64,000 bases of DNA from Sabellastarte sp. h YS-2021 (lineage: Eukaryota; Annelida; Polychaeta; Sabellida; Sabellidae), in the NCBI GenBank assembly GCA_964017235.1, contig OZ024936.1, positions 18,638,496 to 18,702,495 of the forward strand, in the 5' to 3' direction. Shown here piece by piece: positions 24,001 through 34,863 of the stretch (position 1 is the first letter of the stretch; each line of letters begins with the position of its first letter). The position numbers and the translations under genes are program-made. The notes below the pieces were generated by a model, which was not told the origin of the DNA, did not search any database, and saw only the letters and a list, made by a program, of their open reading frames with translations.

Positions 24001-25019
24001 TCAATGAAATCTATCAGTGTGAAACACTGTAGCTACAAATGTAAACCACAACTGCAAATCAGTGAACTCAATATCCGTGACTAGATGATGATGGTACTAC
24101 AAATTTGTTAGCCTTTTTACTTGTAAAAACAAACTACATTAAACCTCACATTAATTGTACAACATGTTTGGGGTAAATACATAAATATGAAATGAATTTG
24201 ACCATCACAGCATTTTTACCAAAACAGTAATGAATATTACTGGAAAAGATAATTAGCAGTCATTCAAATGAAAAGTCATATTTACAATATAAATGCAAGG
24301 TATTGTATAAGTAACACAAACAGATAAAAATATGAAAGAATACTCAAAATTGTATAAAATTAGTACTCTGTTACTTCCTCTAATGAAATCTCCATCCTCG
24401 TGTTCGTGGGATTTTCATGAGATGTAATGAATTGCCATTTACACATATCTTCTTTAATGTATTTACCCCCTTTATATTTGGCGATTTTCTCTTCCTTTGC
24501 AAGCCCATACTTATATTCGCTGTGCCCCTGGGTCGTCCTCTCTTTTGTGAACATTGGAAATATACAAGGACTTGTATTGTAAATATCTTTAGAAAGTAAC
24601 TGTTCTAGTTTTGTGATAACCTCAAATTTAATAGGTCACATGTATAAGTTTATAACTCTACTTTTATTCTACCAGATTAATGCTGTATCCCCATATTAGC
24701 TAGTCATAATTACTGTAATATTATCATATTCTTCAAGTCCTTGATTCACTGATGGGGAAGATGATGGGAATATTTGTGTTCACATTAAGTTTTTGTTTCA
24801 CAAAGTATAAAAATTACCAAATGGTTGTAATTACTGTGAATAATGCATTATATAAAACATAAATACAGTAGAACCTCAATTATCCGGCCTTCTATTATCC
24901 GAATCTCCTTATATGCATGATAAGGAATTATAAATACTAAATATCTCATTGGGCATCCTGTGAAATGTGGTGGCATGTATAGGTAAATTTTCAAACTCCT
25001 CTGTTATTACTTGCTGCCT
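21020..25019. other. Non-coding stretch, no gene recognised
   Basis: Long AT-rich DNA with only short chance frames. The one notable feature is a simple-sequence tract at 22985-23050. A frame at 24554-24360 is discussed under rejected items. Confidence 0.5.
22985..23050 (+). repeat. Poly(C)-poly(A)-GAA simple tract
   Basis: Eighteen C, then twenty-five A, then a run of AAG/GAA units. Lengths in such tracts vary between individuals and assemblies. Confidence 0.9.
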
Positions 25020-25029
25020 TGAAATAGAA

Positions 25030-26228
25030 CTAGGAGCCACGGTGGCAGAGTGGTAACACTCTCGCCTCCCACCTCTGAGATCGGGGTTCGATTCCCGGCA
25101 CGATCTCAAGTGGGAAAGCTGGTAGTTGCTTGCCGTTGGTCGCCAGTTTACAGTACAGAACCTTGACCAACTGTATGTACTGGTTTCCTCTGCCCTCCCA
25201 ACTACCCGTCGTGATATGCCTGTACTAATCTAATCTAATCTAATGTGGACTTTTATAGCGCTTAATCTCCATCACTGATGGACTCTAAGGCGCATCTAAC
25301 CATAAGCAAAGGCAATTAGCGTTAATCAAGGGACAATAGCCAGGTCGTACCAAAGAGACACAGATGTGACAGGGGAGGCTATGGTGGGTAGGCTTTTGCA
25401 AACAGGTAAGTTTTAAGCTTGCTTCTGAAGGAGGCAACTGATGTTGCACAGCGGACATCTTGAGGGAGTTCATTCCAGGTCTTAGGAGCATCAAAGGCAA
25501 AACTCAGGCCAAAATGTTTGGTTGACTTAAAGACTGATGAATGAAAAGGAGGAACTGTAAGGTATTGATGATCTGGGTGACTACGCCTAGTACTATAGGG
25601 ACAACTACTGGGAGACAGGAGCGGTCCAAAATAGGAAGGAGAGCCACTATGCAAGAATTTATACACAAGTGTTGCAGTTTTGAAAATACATCGGTACTTA
25701 ACAGGCAACCAGTGGAGTTTCTTTAAGATGGGTGTGACATGAGCATACTTTCTGTGATTTGTAACAATACGAGCAAGGGTGTTCTGAATACTTTGCAATT
25801 TGTACTGATTGAAACCGGACAAACCTCTGAACAGAGAGTTACAATAGTCCAGGCGACTACTGACCAAGGCATTTGCAGCAAGGACTGCAACATCAGGAGT
25901 AAGATGCTTTCTAATTCTACGGAGGTCGCGCATCTGAAGAAAGCATGCTTTGCAAGTCCTCTTGATATGCTCGGAGAATGAAAAATCTGCATCAAACCAC
26001 ACACCTAGATTTCTGACAGAATCAACCGGATGAAGAAGGCTACCAAGAATGCTAACAGGAAAATGAGAGGAAATCTTCTGACGTTGAGCCTTAGAACCAA
26101 AGACAATAAATTCAGTTTTTTCAGGGTTGAGCTTCAATTTGCTGAGAGACATCCACTCTTGGACATCATGAAGGCATGCAACTGTACAGTGTTGAAAGTG
26201 ATGTAAAACCCGCAAATAAATAAATAAA
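25030..26228 (+). mobile_element. tRNA-Gly-like SINE split by a LINE
   Basis: The best-preserved SINE head in the window is at 25032-25107. It has box A (GGCAGAGTGG), CTCTCGCCTCCCACC and box B (GGTTCGATTCCCGG), which together resemble a glycine tRNA. The body stops at 25225, and the missing tail (AGTGTTGAAAGTG ... AAATAAATAAAT) resumes at 26188 after the LINE. The 10-base TGAAATAGAA flanks the whole composite at 25020-25029 and 26229-26238, proving that both halves are one insertion. Transcription would be by RNA polymerase III from the internal boxes. Confidence 0.9.
25226..26181 (-). mobile_element. L2/CR1-like LINE nested in the SINE
   Basis: A 278-codon minus-strand frame (26215-25379) encodes the C-terminal part of the same kind of reverse transcriptase as at 7.3 kb: SKLKLNPEKTEFIVFGS, NLGVWFDADFSF, ANALVSSRLDYCNSLFRGLS, the LHWLPV block and a final LPQDVRCATSVASFRSKLK. 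The 3' end on the minus strand is AGATTAAGCGCTATAAAAG followed by ATTAG units. A 6-base CTGTAC borders it at 25220-25225 and 26182-26187, the duplicated SINE target. The copy is 5' truncated and lacks the catalytic palm. Confidence 0.9.
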
Positions 26229-26238
26229 TGAAATAGAA

Positions 26239-29168
26239 TAAACCAAAAAACTTGGTTATGAACACTCCTTGTCTCTTCTTATATGTAGTGACTGTTTAGG
26301 GTGAGTAGAACTGAATAAAATGGAAAAAGGGCAAATTGGTGAATTTTATTGCATGAAGTTTAATTGTATATTGCTGATATACCTGAAGAAGTTTTGTGTA
26401 TATCTGAGGTAACTGAAGCAGTTGTAAAATTGACTTTCAACACATTTTCTTCTTTTATTTATGAGTTGATTTTAAGGGAATAAAAACAACCTCCCTAGAT
26501 ACTTTTCCGATGATATATAGTATAGACTGAAGAATTTTAAAAAAACTTATCAAAAAATATTGACACCCTTGATCTTGATGACATTTTGTGAAAATTATTT
26601 CATGCCATTATTTAATTCAAGCTATAAATATAATATTTGTACCATTTAAAAGGCATATTAAAGTATTTTGTGTAACTTTTTAATTTGAAGTAAATCCATC
26701 AAACAATTCAAGAGATATAGTATTTTTGTGACAATCTAGAAATGATGAGCACTACTTCACCACTTACGAATTTTAAAACATATCCCTCAGTGCTATAAAT
26801 TATTTATAAGTTACTACAAACTCATCTATGGGACCTTGATCCAATCAATTAAATGTGTTCTGTTTCATTTATTTCTACCCATTTTACATTATTGTGGTAT
26901 ACCCTGGGGCTAGAAGTTTTCTAGGTGGCAGAACCACCTCCCGGGTGACCTCATATCTTCCAAGATTTCATGTACCCAGTGTCGTTATGGCCATGCTATC
27001 ATGGTGTCTGTGGTTTAGACAGTGAAAGATGGCAATGCTACAGCCTTTGAAAGCTATGGCTCATTCTTGTTTCTGTGCCAGGTGTTTGCCTGATAGCTAT
27101 ATAAGGTTGTCTTTCAGTGATAGACATTTGTGCTGCTCTCATGTTACTATTACTGACAGTTACATATCATTTCCTAATAGTGGATGTGCCAGTCATACCT
27201 TATTTCACCCGCAGTTACCATGTGAAAAATGTATCTATGGAAAGTCTCTGAAATGAAAAGACAGGGGCAAAGGACACAGATACATTGATAGTGGTAGGGC
27301 TACAAGAGAGGTGATTGATGGTGATGGATGGGACACTCAAGGAATGGGATTGTTGGCCACTGTGTTACAAGTTTGCACATGGACATGAGTCACTAGTTGA
27401 AAGACAGGAGCGTTTTGTCCGACACCTTTCACTGTAGGTTACATTGCCTGTAGTGTGAAAGGGATATTAGGGTATTTTTATATGTTTGTTTTTCTAAAAT
27501 GGGCTTTTTATAGTTTTTTCTACCAGTTGTTTTTTATCCATTTATTCAACAGTTGGTACAAAAAGTCACACTTTGAAATATCTTTGTATAAAATGCCCGT
27601 AACCTGGCTTTTTGGATCCTGTTTTTGTTAGCATTCTTATTTATCACCTTTGACTTCTTTTGGTACAAATTTTCCCACCAGTTAGGGTTCAAAATCCCCA
27701 AACCTTTGATTTTGAGGAGACCATTTGATAAAGAGCAATTAATTAAGTTTAAGCCTTGAGTGGACCCGATTATCTTTGGAAGAGGTGTTAGTTAATTTAA
27801 TTGTGTTTTAGTTTCGTAATGTTCTATCATTTTAAATGTGAAATAACCCTGACTGTCTGAAAACTAGGAATAACAGTGTTTATGGTTCTGACTGATGGCA
27901 TCCAACAGCAACATACAGATTCTTCAATAACTCAAGCTATTTGATGATGGTACAGTGTCAAAAATGGAAGAGAATATCAACAAATGAGATGAGGTCACAC
28001 CTCAATCATCTGAATGTGGGATCTGACACCACATCAAATATGCAAACATTTGTAAAGCTTTAGGTTTCCCTTAAAGTTAAGGGTGGACTTACTATTAAGG
28101 CCACCTTATCTTGCGACATTGTAATGTTTATCATCACCTTTTAGTCTTAATTGAAAATGACCATTATTTATTCAGTATTTGTAAATAAACTATACTTGTA
28201 TAGTAAGGTATTATCCCAACTGACTATTTCATAGGAGCCATGGAAGCTATATTGTCATTGAAATATCATCGAATTCTGGTAAAAACAACATGTCCTGTGA
28301 GATTTGACGGCATACTCTGCAAAATAACTTGGTCTTAGGCAAAGGTTATTTTTCGGAGTTTTGGTCTTCAAAATCAAAATAAATAAATTATCAGTACAAT
28401 TTTCAGGCATGAATATTCCTATTATGGTTGCATGTATTCATCCTTAAGTTTTGATATGAATAAAAACTAAGATGTATGTCCAGTTGTCACCTTCTCAAGC
28501 ATCCACTGTCAAATACAACATGTAGGAGATAACAAATGTGTATATAATGTGACTTAAAATATTTATTAATAATATTATATTTAAGTAACATTGTTTACTC
28601 TGTTTAATCTCTATGAGCTGTAGCATCAATTTCTGCCAGCTCTTTATCTTTAATTTTCTTGTACATACAAAATACACCCTAAGTGACTGAATAACAGGTG
28701 TAATAAATGGGAGCATAATACTTTTCCAGTGGCCTACATAAGTTCACTCTACCTATGTATCGTGCAGACTGTATAATGTATACATGGTACCCATATGTGA
28801 CATTATGATGCTATACAATATGGTGTGAAGGAGGGATTTTCCTTGACATTGTAACCTTAAGTTGTTACAGTTCAATATGGAGATGGCAAAGAACATTTAA
28901 AATCCATCACCTCACACATAAGCAAATGTGGAGGTGTTTTCCTTTGCCTGAAGTATGCACTTTTAAATTGATCTTGTTTACCATGTCCTTGTCTTGCCTA
29001 TCCTTTCTGTGACTTAGGTTATATAATGCTTGTATAATCTTACAATGTACTTGCATTCTCCCCATAATTTCCAATTGTAAATGTTTTAAATATAACCTCA
29101 TATAGGAAGATTGCAAATTTTTCACCAGCACTATGTCAAAATTTTAACTTTATTTAAACAAAAACACA
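26239..29168. other. Non-coding stretch, no gene recognised
   Basis: Nothing coding is supported. The part at about 26880-27450 is less AT-rich and unclassified. Bases 28965-29075 match a dispersed repeat also found at 11840-11960. Confidence 0.45.
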
Positions 29169-29406
29169 TGGGGTCATGGTGGCACAGTGGTAACACAATT
29201 GCCTCCCACCTTTGAGATCACAGTTTAAATCCCAGCCGGACCTCTAGTGGGAAATCTGGTAGTTGCTTGCCGTTGATCAGCAGTTTAATGTATGGAACCT
29301 TGACCAACTGTTTATTCTGGTTTTCTCTGCCCTTCCACCTACCCGTCATGATATGACCTGTACAGTGTTGAAAGAGACACAAAACACCGAATAAATAAAT
29401 AAAGAA
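29169..29406 (+). mobile_element. tRNA-derived SINE, nearly full length
   Basis: Head GGGTCATGGTGGCACAGTGG with the CCTCCCACC block, body through TAGTTGCTTGCCGTTGATC and GGAACCTTGACCAACTG, then TGTACAGTGTTGAAAG and an AATAAATAAATAAA tail. The B box has mutated (CAGTTTAAATCCC). It gives the full SINE length of about 235 bases. Confidence 0.85.
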
Positions 29407-29619
29407 AATGGGTAGGAGTGACCATATTTTCAAAATACATATAAGCCGTGCCTTGAGACATTTAAAAATGGCCCATATGATCATGACTTGTTTGGTTTAT
29501 ACTGGAATGATGCCAATATTGACACATGATACCTGTTGGTGATTTTCTGGGTATTAACATGCCTAACACAGCCAAAAAATCTCATGAGTGTCCATATGTT
29601 ATGCTTGAGGAACTTGTCC

Positions 29620-29920
29620 TCACAATTAGCACCAATAGTTTGGTCAAGCCTCTAACACGGGTCATCTTTTTGATGTACTCACAGATTCTGAAAAAGGCAC
29701 TGCTTCAATCCCAGATGAAAAGTTGTGTCAGCTTTATTACATCATCCAAGAATGGATAATAAAAACAACTCTTTTCCTTTTCAAGCTCCAGACAGCCAGT
29801 TACATATTCATAAATGCATCAAATGTGCTAGGATTTTTGTGAATCGAAAGCTTGTGATGCTGAGGAGTAATTATGACCCACTTCACATCCACCTCAATGC
29901 AGAATTTAGCACATTACATG
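29620..29920 (+). pseudogene. Second DIRS-like reverse transcriptase relic
   Basis: Plus-strand pieces match the connection part of the DIRS polymerase at 8.5-8.2 kb: DSEKGTASIPDEKLCQLYYI, then after a frameshift CIKCARIFVNRKLVMLRSNY and IHLNAEF. Frames are interrupted and no other DIRS part is visible nearby. Confidence 0.65.
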
Positions 29921-31069
29921 AGGTGGTTCAAGTTTTTTTTTACCATATGGTGTGCCTATATTTATTTGTCTGTCTTATTTCACAATTACTTCAAGATGAA
30001 ATCTTTATCAAATGTTTATTAAACAATTTTGGAAAGATCTGGATTATATTCAGGATAAAAAACTGTATATTTACAGCCTTGGTAGTTCAGTAGTTTAACC
30101 ACAATATGTTGTCTTTAGGCCTTACAAAGAGTAAAAAAAGTCCACTCATTATAACATATTTATTTTACTGTGTTACACATTGAAATCAATTAGATTTCAT
30201 TCCATATCACATTATCTATACATAAATAGTAACTGTACATATTCCAATTGTTAGTCTCATATCATTCCTGTACAAGTTATAAATTATGACTTACGGGACA
30301 CAGGTACAATGCAAGTACAACATGCAGTTAGTGTAAGCCTCCTGAATAACTGCATGGGCATAGTGAGTAACACACTGGTCACCCACCACTCAGATCTTAA
30401 ATTCCATTGTTCAGCCCTGACCTGTAGTTACAGAGTTGGCAGTGGTTTACTAATGCAAACTACGAAATGCAATATGAGTGTACCATGTGTTAAAGTAACA
30501 TTTAAATACAAATCACTAAATCAATCCTCAGTTGGTTTTTAACATTCTTTCAAGTCCAAGGAATTAACTTATGTCCATGTAAAGTAATAGTTACACACAC
30601 ACCGATTCAGGTAACGGGTGACCGCAAACTGTGGTGATGTGAACTGATACCATAATTTGAAAAATGAGACATTTAAACTGATACAAATGATGATGAAAGA
30701 TATGCAAAATCCTGCATATATTATAAGAAAGCTGTTCTGAAAAAATAATTAACTACATGTCTACGGTATATGGTAACAGTATCTTCTGATCTGATGGCTA
30801 ATCAAAAAATTTTGAATTTAGAATGGTTTTCTTCAGCTCATATCGTATTAATATCAGTGACATGATGAAAATGATGAAATAGTGAAACTTATGACTTTAG
30901 ACAGGGTCACCTCTTTGTAATGTAGATATTATTGAGACACCACAGATACATACCACCTGGCATGGAATCAAGCAATGGCTTCAGAAATGGTAAGTACAGA
31001 ATAACACAATATCAATACAATCAATAGAGCAGCTAATGCTGAAAAACAAAACACATTTTCAAATAAACT
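29921..31069. other. Non-coding stretch
   Basis: No gene seen. Bases about 30335-30450 look like a heavily mutated SINE head on the plus strand (GTAACACACTGGTCACCCACC). Confidence 0.4.
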
Positions 31070-31515
31070 ATAAACAATAGCATTGGAGATGCCAATACCC
31101 CAGAGCCTGGAAAATTAATTTGTAACACCATTAGATGTAGAAGTGAGACAAAAAAGTGCTTTCAGAGAAAACAGTGTCAGTTAAATACATATCCAAATAA
31201 TGTTTAAGTAGAGAAAACAACATCTAAGAGAGAAAAATATATGTTAAGATATTGCAAAATGATAGCATTAATCAGAAAACTAAAAATATGAAGCTACATG
31301 ATTTATTAAGTATAGCTATTAATGGAAATATCACAATTTAATAAAATAGCATCAGAGATGCCCGTACCCCACAGCCTGGGGAAATAGTTTTCAACACCAT
31401 GAGATATAGAAGTAGTGAAACAGTACACAGATTGGGATACTTTCAGAGCAGTGTCAGTGTCCAAATAACGTTTAAGTAGAGAAAATAACATCTAAGAGAA
31501 AGAAATTGCATGTGA
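31070..31515. repeat. Two-unit tandem duplication, about 270-base spacing
   Basis: The segments at about 31078-31250 and 31347-31510 align well: both run from ATAGCAT..GAGATGCC through CAGCCTGG, then AACACCAT and finally GTTTAAGTAGAGAAAA.ACATCTAAGAGA. Non-coding. Confidence 0.75.
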
Positions 31516-31879
31516 AGATTAAGTATTAAAACAAGACAATTCAGTAAGCTAAAAATTATGAAGCTTTAAGATTTCTCCCACTTTTATTTTCATTTATATG
31601 GTCGAATTATGGTTTGGATGAATACTACTATAATTTGAATACTACCCATACATACAGATGTGGCAATACATGCTTTTATGTGGAGTTGAGGCAAAACCTG
31701 TGGCTCACTTGATGCAATACCATCTGTTACAATGGGAAATTGCAAAAGTAAAATGGTTAATGAAAGCAAATATGACTTTAACAGTGCTTAATCTACATCA
31801 AAAGACACCCAAAGGTGCAACAACCAAGATTCAAGTAAAAAAAGAGATAAAATAGTATCAGATTTCCTCGTAGAGACAT

Positions 31880-32885
31880 AAAATAGCATCAGATATGCAA
31901 GATCAAAGGTCAAATCCAGATCACACCCTTGCCCAATGTCCCTACCAAATATCAACCTCCTACGCCTTATGGTTTCCGAAATATAACCCAGACAAGACAT
32001 CATAGGTCAAGGTCACTACAGCAACTTCAAAGGTCAAATCAAGGTCACACCATGACGTGTTACATCTACACACCCTACCCAATGTCCCTACCCCGTGTCA
32101 ACTTCCTACACCTTATGGTTTTCTGAGATATAGCCCGGACAAGATTTTATAGGTCAAGGTGGCTATAGCAAGGTCAAAGGTCAAATCAAGGTCAGACCAT
32201 GACATTGCACACCTATACCTTCTAACCAATGTCTCTACCAAGTATCAACTTCCTACGCCTTACGGTTTCCAAGATATAGCGCAGACATGTTTTTATAGGT
32301 CAAGGTCACTACGGCAAAGTCAAATCAAGGTCACAGCATGACGTTGCACACCTACAACCCCTAACAAATATCCCTACAAAGTATCAACTTCCTACACCTT
32401 ACGGTTTCCAAGATATAACCTGATAAAGATTTTATAGGTCAAGGTCACTACTGCAAGGTCAAAGGTCAAATCAGGGTCAGATCATGACATTGCACACCTA
32501 CACCAACCTAACCAATGTCCCTACCAAGTATCAACTTCCTACACCTTATAGTTTCCAAGATATAGCCCGCCAAGCCCGGACAAGATTTTCTAGGTCAAGG
32601 TCGCTATAGCAAGGTCAAAGGTCAAATCAAGGTCAGACCATGACATTGCACACCTATACCTTCTAACCAATGTCTCTACCAAGTATCAACTTCCTACGCC
32701 TTACGGTTTCCAAGATATAGCGCAGACATGTTTTTAGAGGTCAAGGTCACTACAGAAAGGTCAAAAGTCAAATCAAGGTCACACCATGGCATTGCACACC
32801 TACATCCCCTAATCAATGTCCCTACCAAGTATCAACTTCCTACACCTTACGGTTTCTGAGATACAGGCCAGACAAACTTTTTCCT
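31880..32885. repeat. Minisatellite, units of roughly 140-160 bases, rich in AGGTCA
   Basis: Six to seven head-to-tail units. Each contains TAGGTCAAGGTCACTA, then CAAATCAAGGTCA, then CCATGAC.TTGCACACCTA, ACCAATGTCCCTACCAAGTA, TCAACTTCCTACACCTTACG and GTTTCCAAGATATAGC. Units vary by a few percent to 15 percent. Related single units occur at 33025-33210 and, more diverged, at 35915-36125, so the family is dispersed. The array lies just beyond the 3' end of the kinase gene. Confidence 0.85.
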
Positions 32886-33024
32886 GCCACCCGTCCAGAC
32901 ACCATGGGTGAAAACAATACCCCGACAGTGCTTAAGGACTGTGGGATAAAAAGCATATACAACTATAATCACAAATTACAGCATTTCACATATCTTTGTG
33001 ATAAGAGAAATTTGTCTCAAATAG

Positions 33025-33210
33025 GAAAGGTCAAAGTTTTAATCAGAGTTATACCATGACGCTGAACATCTACACTTCCCAAAAAATGTCCCCACTAAGT
33101 GTTAGCTTCCTACACCTTACTGTTTCTGAGACATAGCTGTACAAAATTTTGAAAGTCACTATGGGAAGGTCTAAGGTCAAATCAAGGTCAAACCATACGC
33201 CTGCCCATAC
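33025..33210. repeat. Isolated diverged unit of the AGGTCA minisatellite
   Basis: Contains CCTACACCTTACTGTTTCTG, GGTCTAAGGTCAAATCAAGG and the closing ACACCATTGGTGAAAACAAT, as in the array at 31.9-32.9 kb. Confidence 0.65.
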
Positions 33211-33316
33211 GGACACCATTGGTGAAAACAATAACCACTCAGGCCTCAAAGGCTTTGGGGTAAAAATTACAATATCTAAAAGAACATGAAAAATATAAAT
33301 GAAACTTTTCACACAT

Positions 33317-33322
33317 TTATTT
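33317..33322 (-). terminator. Possible polyadenylation signal of the ankyrin-death-kinase gene
   Basis: AATAAA on the minus strand, about 450 bases past the stop codon. It is the first canonical hexamer I noticed downstream. A 3' UTR of this length is plausible, but AATAAA is common in such AT-rich DNA. Confidence 0.25.
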
Positions 33323-33771
33323 TTTCTAATTAATCCTGGTAAATTAATATGATTTGATGATATATGAAAGGTATCAAATCAAATACTTACAAAGTTGAAA
33401 ACATAGGTTAAGTTTTGATAACTAAAATTATTGACCAGTAGAAAAGGCTGAACATACGGAGTCCAGCAATCATGTTCCAAACGACAGTATGCTGTCATAA
33501 CAAGATAAAAATGAAATTAAACATGGCCAAAAAGGGTTTTGGTCTACTAGAATGAGCCGCAAAGCCATCAGAGACACAAGTAGTGCTTGAGGCGGTCACT
33601 CATCTAAGTACTAATGTAGCACATTACTACTTCAGAGATGAGACTGGTACTCATCACACGACAACACATTTGATGAATGTACAGAGACAAAAAAAAGAAT
33701 TGAAAGTTTTGGAAGTAAAGTCAACAACAACTACAAGTGAGATATATGGTAGCATCACCATAAAATACTAC

Positions 33772-34863
33772 TTAATCAGAAGTGACCCCATTGGATTCAG
33801 TTTCATATAATCTGTTCATGATATCTAACACTTCCATTGATGAAGGACGATTATTGCGATCAAACTGTACACATTTTGTAATCACATCAATTGCTGGATG
33901 CTTCTTGTGTTTTAATTTTTTTGGTACTTTTTCTGTGGATACTTTTTCTCTTAACAGTGCTCTGGGGTCTTTGGATGGGCCATAATAAAACTTTACAGGT
34001 CCTGAGCTACCCATCTCTTCTATATCCCAGAGGGACTCCCAAAACATCACTTGGTACAATGTGGCACCATAAGAATACACATCAGTGCTAGGAGAGGAAG
34101 TCTTTTGATGAAGAAGTACCTCGGGTGCCATGTAGGCGGGTGTACCAAGTCCGCCTACACCTGTGACTGATATTGTTTGAAAATTTGACTGTTTCATTTT
34201 ACCTAAGCCGAGATCACATAATTTGGCTTGTCTGTTGTAGGACATCATTATATTGGCAGGTTTGACATCACCATGTATTATATTCAGTGGTATTTGATTG
34301 TGTATGAAAGCCAAGGCTCTTGAAATATCTACCATTGCCTTATATTTTACTTTGTCTGAATTAAAATGATATTTCTCAATGAGATCATTATCATCCAAAA
34401 TATTTTCAAGGTTATGGCCATCTATAAGTTCATATACAATGAAAATACTTGGGCTTTTGGGCTGAAGGTCCATCGAATATCCAACGAATTGGACAACTGC
34501 TGGGTGTAAAACAGCTGCACTCACCCTGATCTCATTTACAATGGACTCATCTATGTGAATTTTCTTTTTCTTTTGTAGTCGAATTTCTTTCACTGCATAA
34601 TCTGTTCCAAGCCATGTAGCACGATACACATAACCATAACTCCCAGCTCCTAGTAGCTGGTTTCGATCAAGCTCTAACTTATTGATTTCAAAAGGTTTAA
34701 TGTCCTTCAACAAGTCTGGGTATAAGAGGCTACCATCTGATTGCTTTACCTGTGCTGTTGCGCCTGTATGGACGGTTTCTGTTGCTCCGCTTTCAGCATT
34801 ATGTTCAAGATTTCTTTTTGATGGAGCAGGTGACTGACTGTGGACAGAAATTCCATGTGATAC
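33772..34863 (-). CDS. Exon 9: protein kinase domain and C-terminus
   Basis: 364 codons including the TAA stop, after a TTCTTTAG acceptor. About 60 polar residues precede the kinase. Motifs: glycine loop GAGSYGYVY (residues 933-941), ATP-binding lysine in YAVKEI (Lys953), likely helix C glutamate in VNEIRV (972), catalytic loop HGDVKPAN (Asp1060), metal-binding DLG (Asp1078) and APE in GTPAYMAPEVL (1107-1109). All catalytic residues are present, so it should be active on Ser/Thr. HGD in place of HRD and DLG in place of DFG are found in tyrosine-kinase-like (TKL) families such as IRAK and RIPK relatives. Residues NRPSSMEVLDIMNRL near the end match the usual kinase C-lobe terminus; only about a dozen residues follow. 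Confidence 0.93.
   Translation of the reverse strand, partial: VSHGISVHSQSPAPSKRNLEHNAESGATETVHTGATAQVKQSDGSLLYPDLLKDIKPFEINKLELDRNQLLGAGSYGYVYRATWLGTDYAVKEIRLQKKKKIHIDESIVNEIRVSAAVLHPAVVQFVGYSMDLQPKSPSIFIVYELIDGHNLENILDDNDLIEKYHFNSDKVKYKAMVDISRALAFIHNQIPLNIIHGDVKPANIMMSYNRQAKLCDLGLGKMKQSNFQTISVTGVGGLGTPAYMAPEVLLHQKTSSPSTDVYSYGATLYQVMFWESLWDIEEMGSSGPVKFYYGPSKDPRALLREKVSTEKVPKKLKHKKHPAIDVITKCVQFDRNNRPSSMEVLDIMNRLYETESNGVTSD

Noticed and set aside
24360-24554. Minus-strand frame of 64 codons, with KRGRPRGT (AT-hook-like) in another frame
   Set aside because: A possible transposon trace, but too short, in conflicting frames and without other recognisable motifs.
25032-25107. Functional glycine tRNA gene
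   Set aside because: The head looks like a tRNA with A and B boxes, but stem pairing is imperfect. It is followed by a SINE body and tail repeated elsewhere.
27029-27256. Cys-rich 75-codon plus-strand frame
   Set aside because: No spacing typical of zinc fingers or secreted peptides, no splice sites and no homologous motif; probably chance.
29725-30093. 122-codon plus-strand frame taken as a gene
   Set aside because: Its first part is a DIRS polymerase relic and the rest reads into non-coding AT-rich sequence.
31880-32885. CRISPR array
   Set aside because: Repeats are long, adjacent, imperfect and without unique spacers, in an animal genome.
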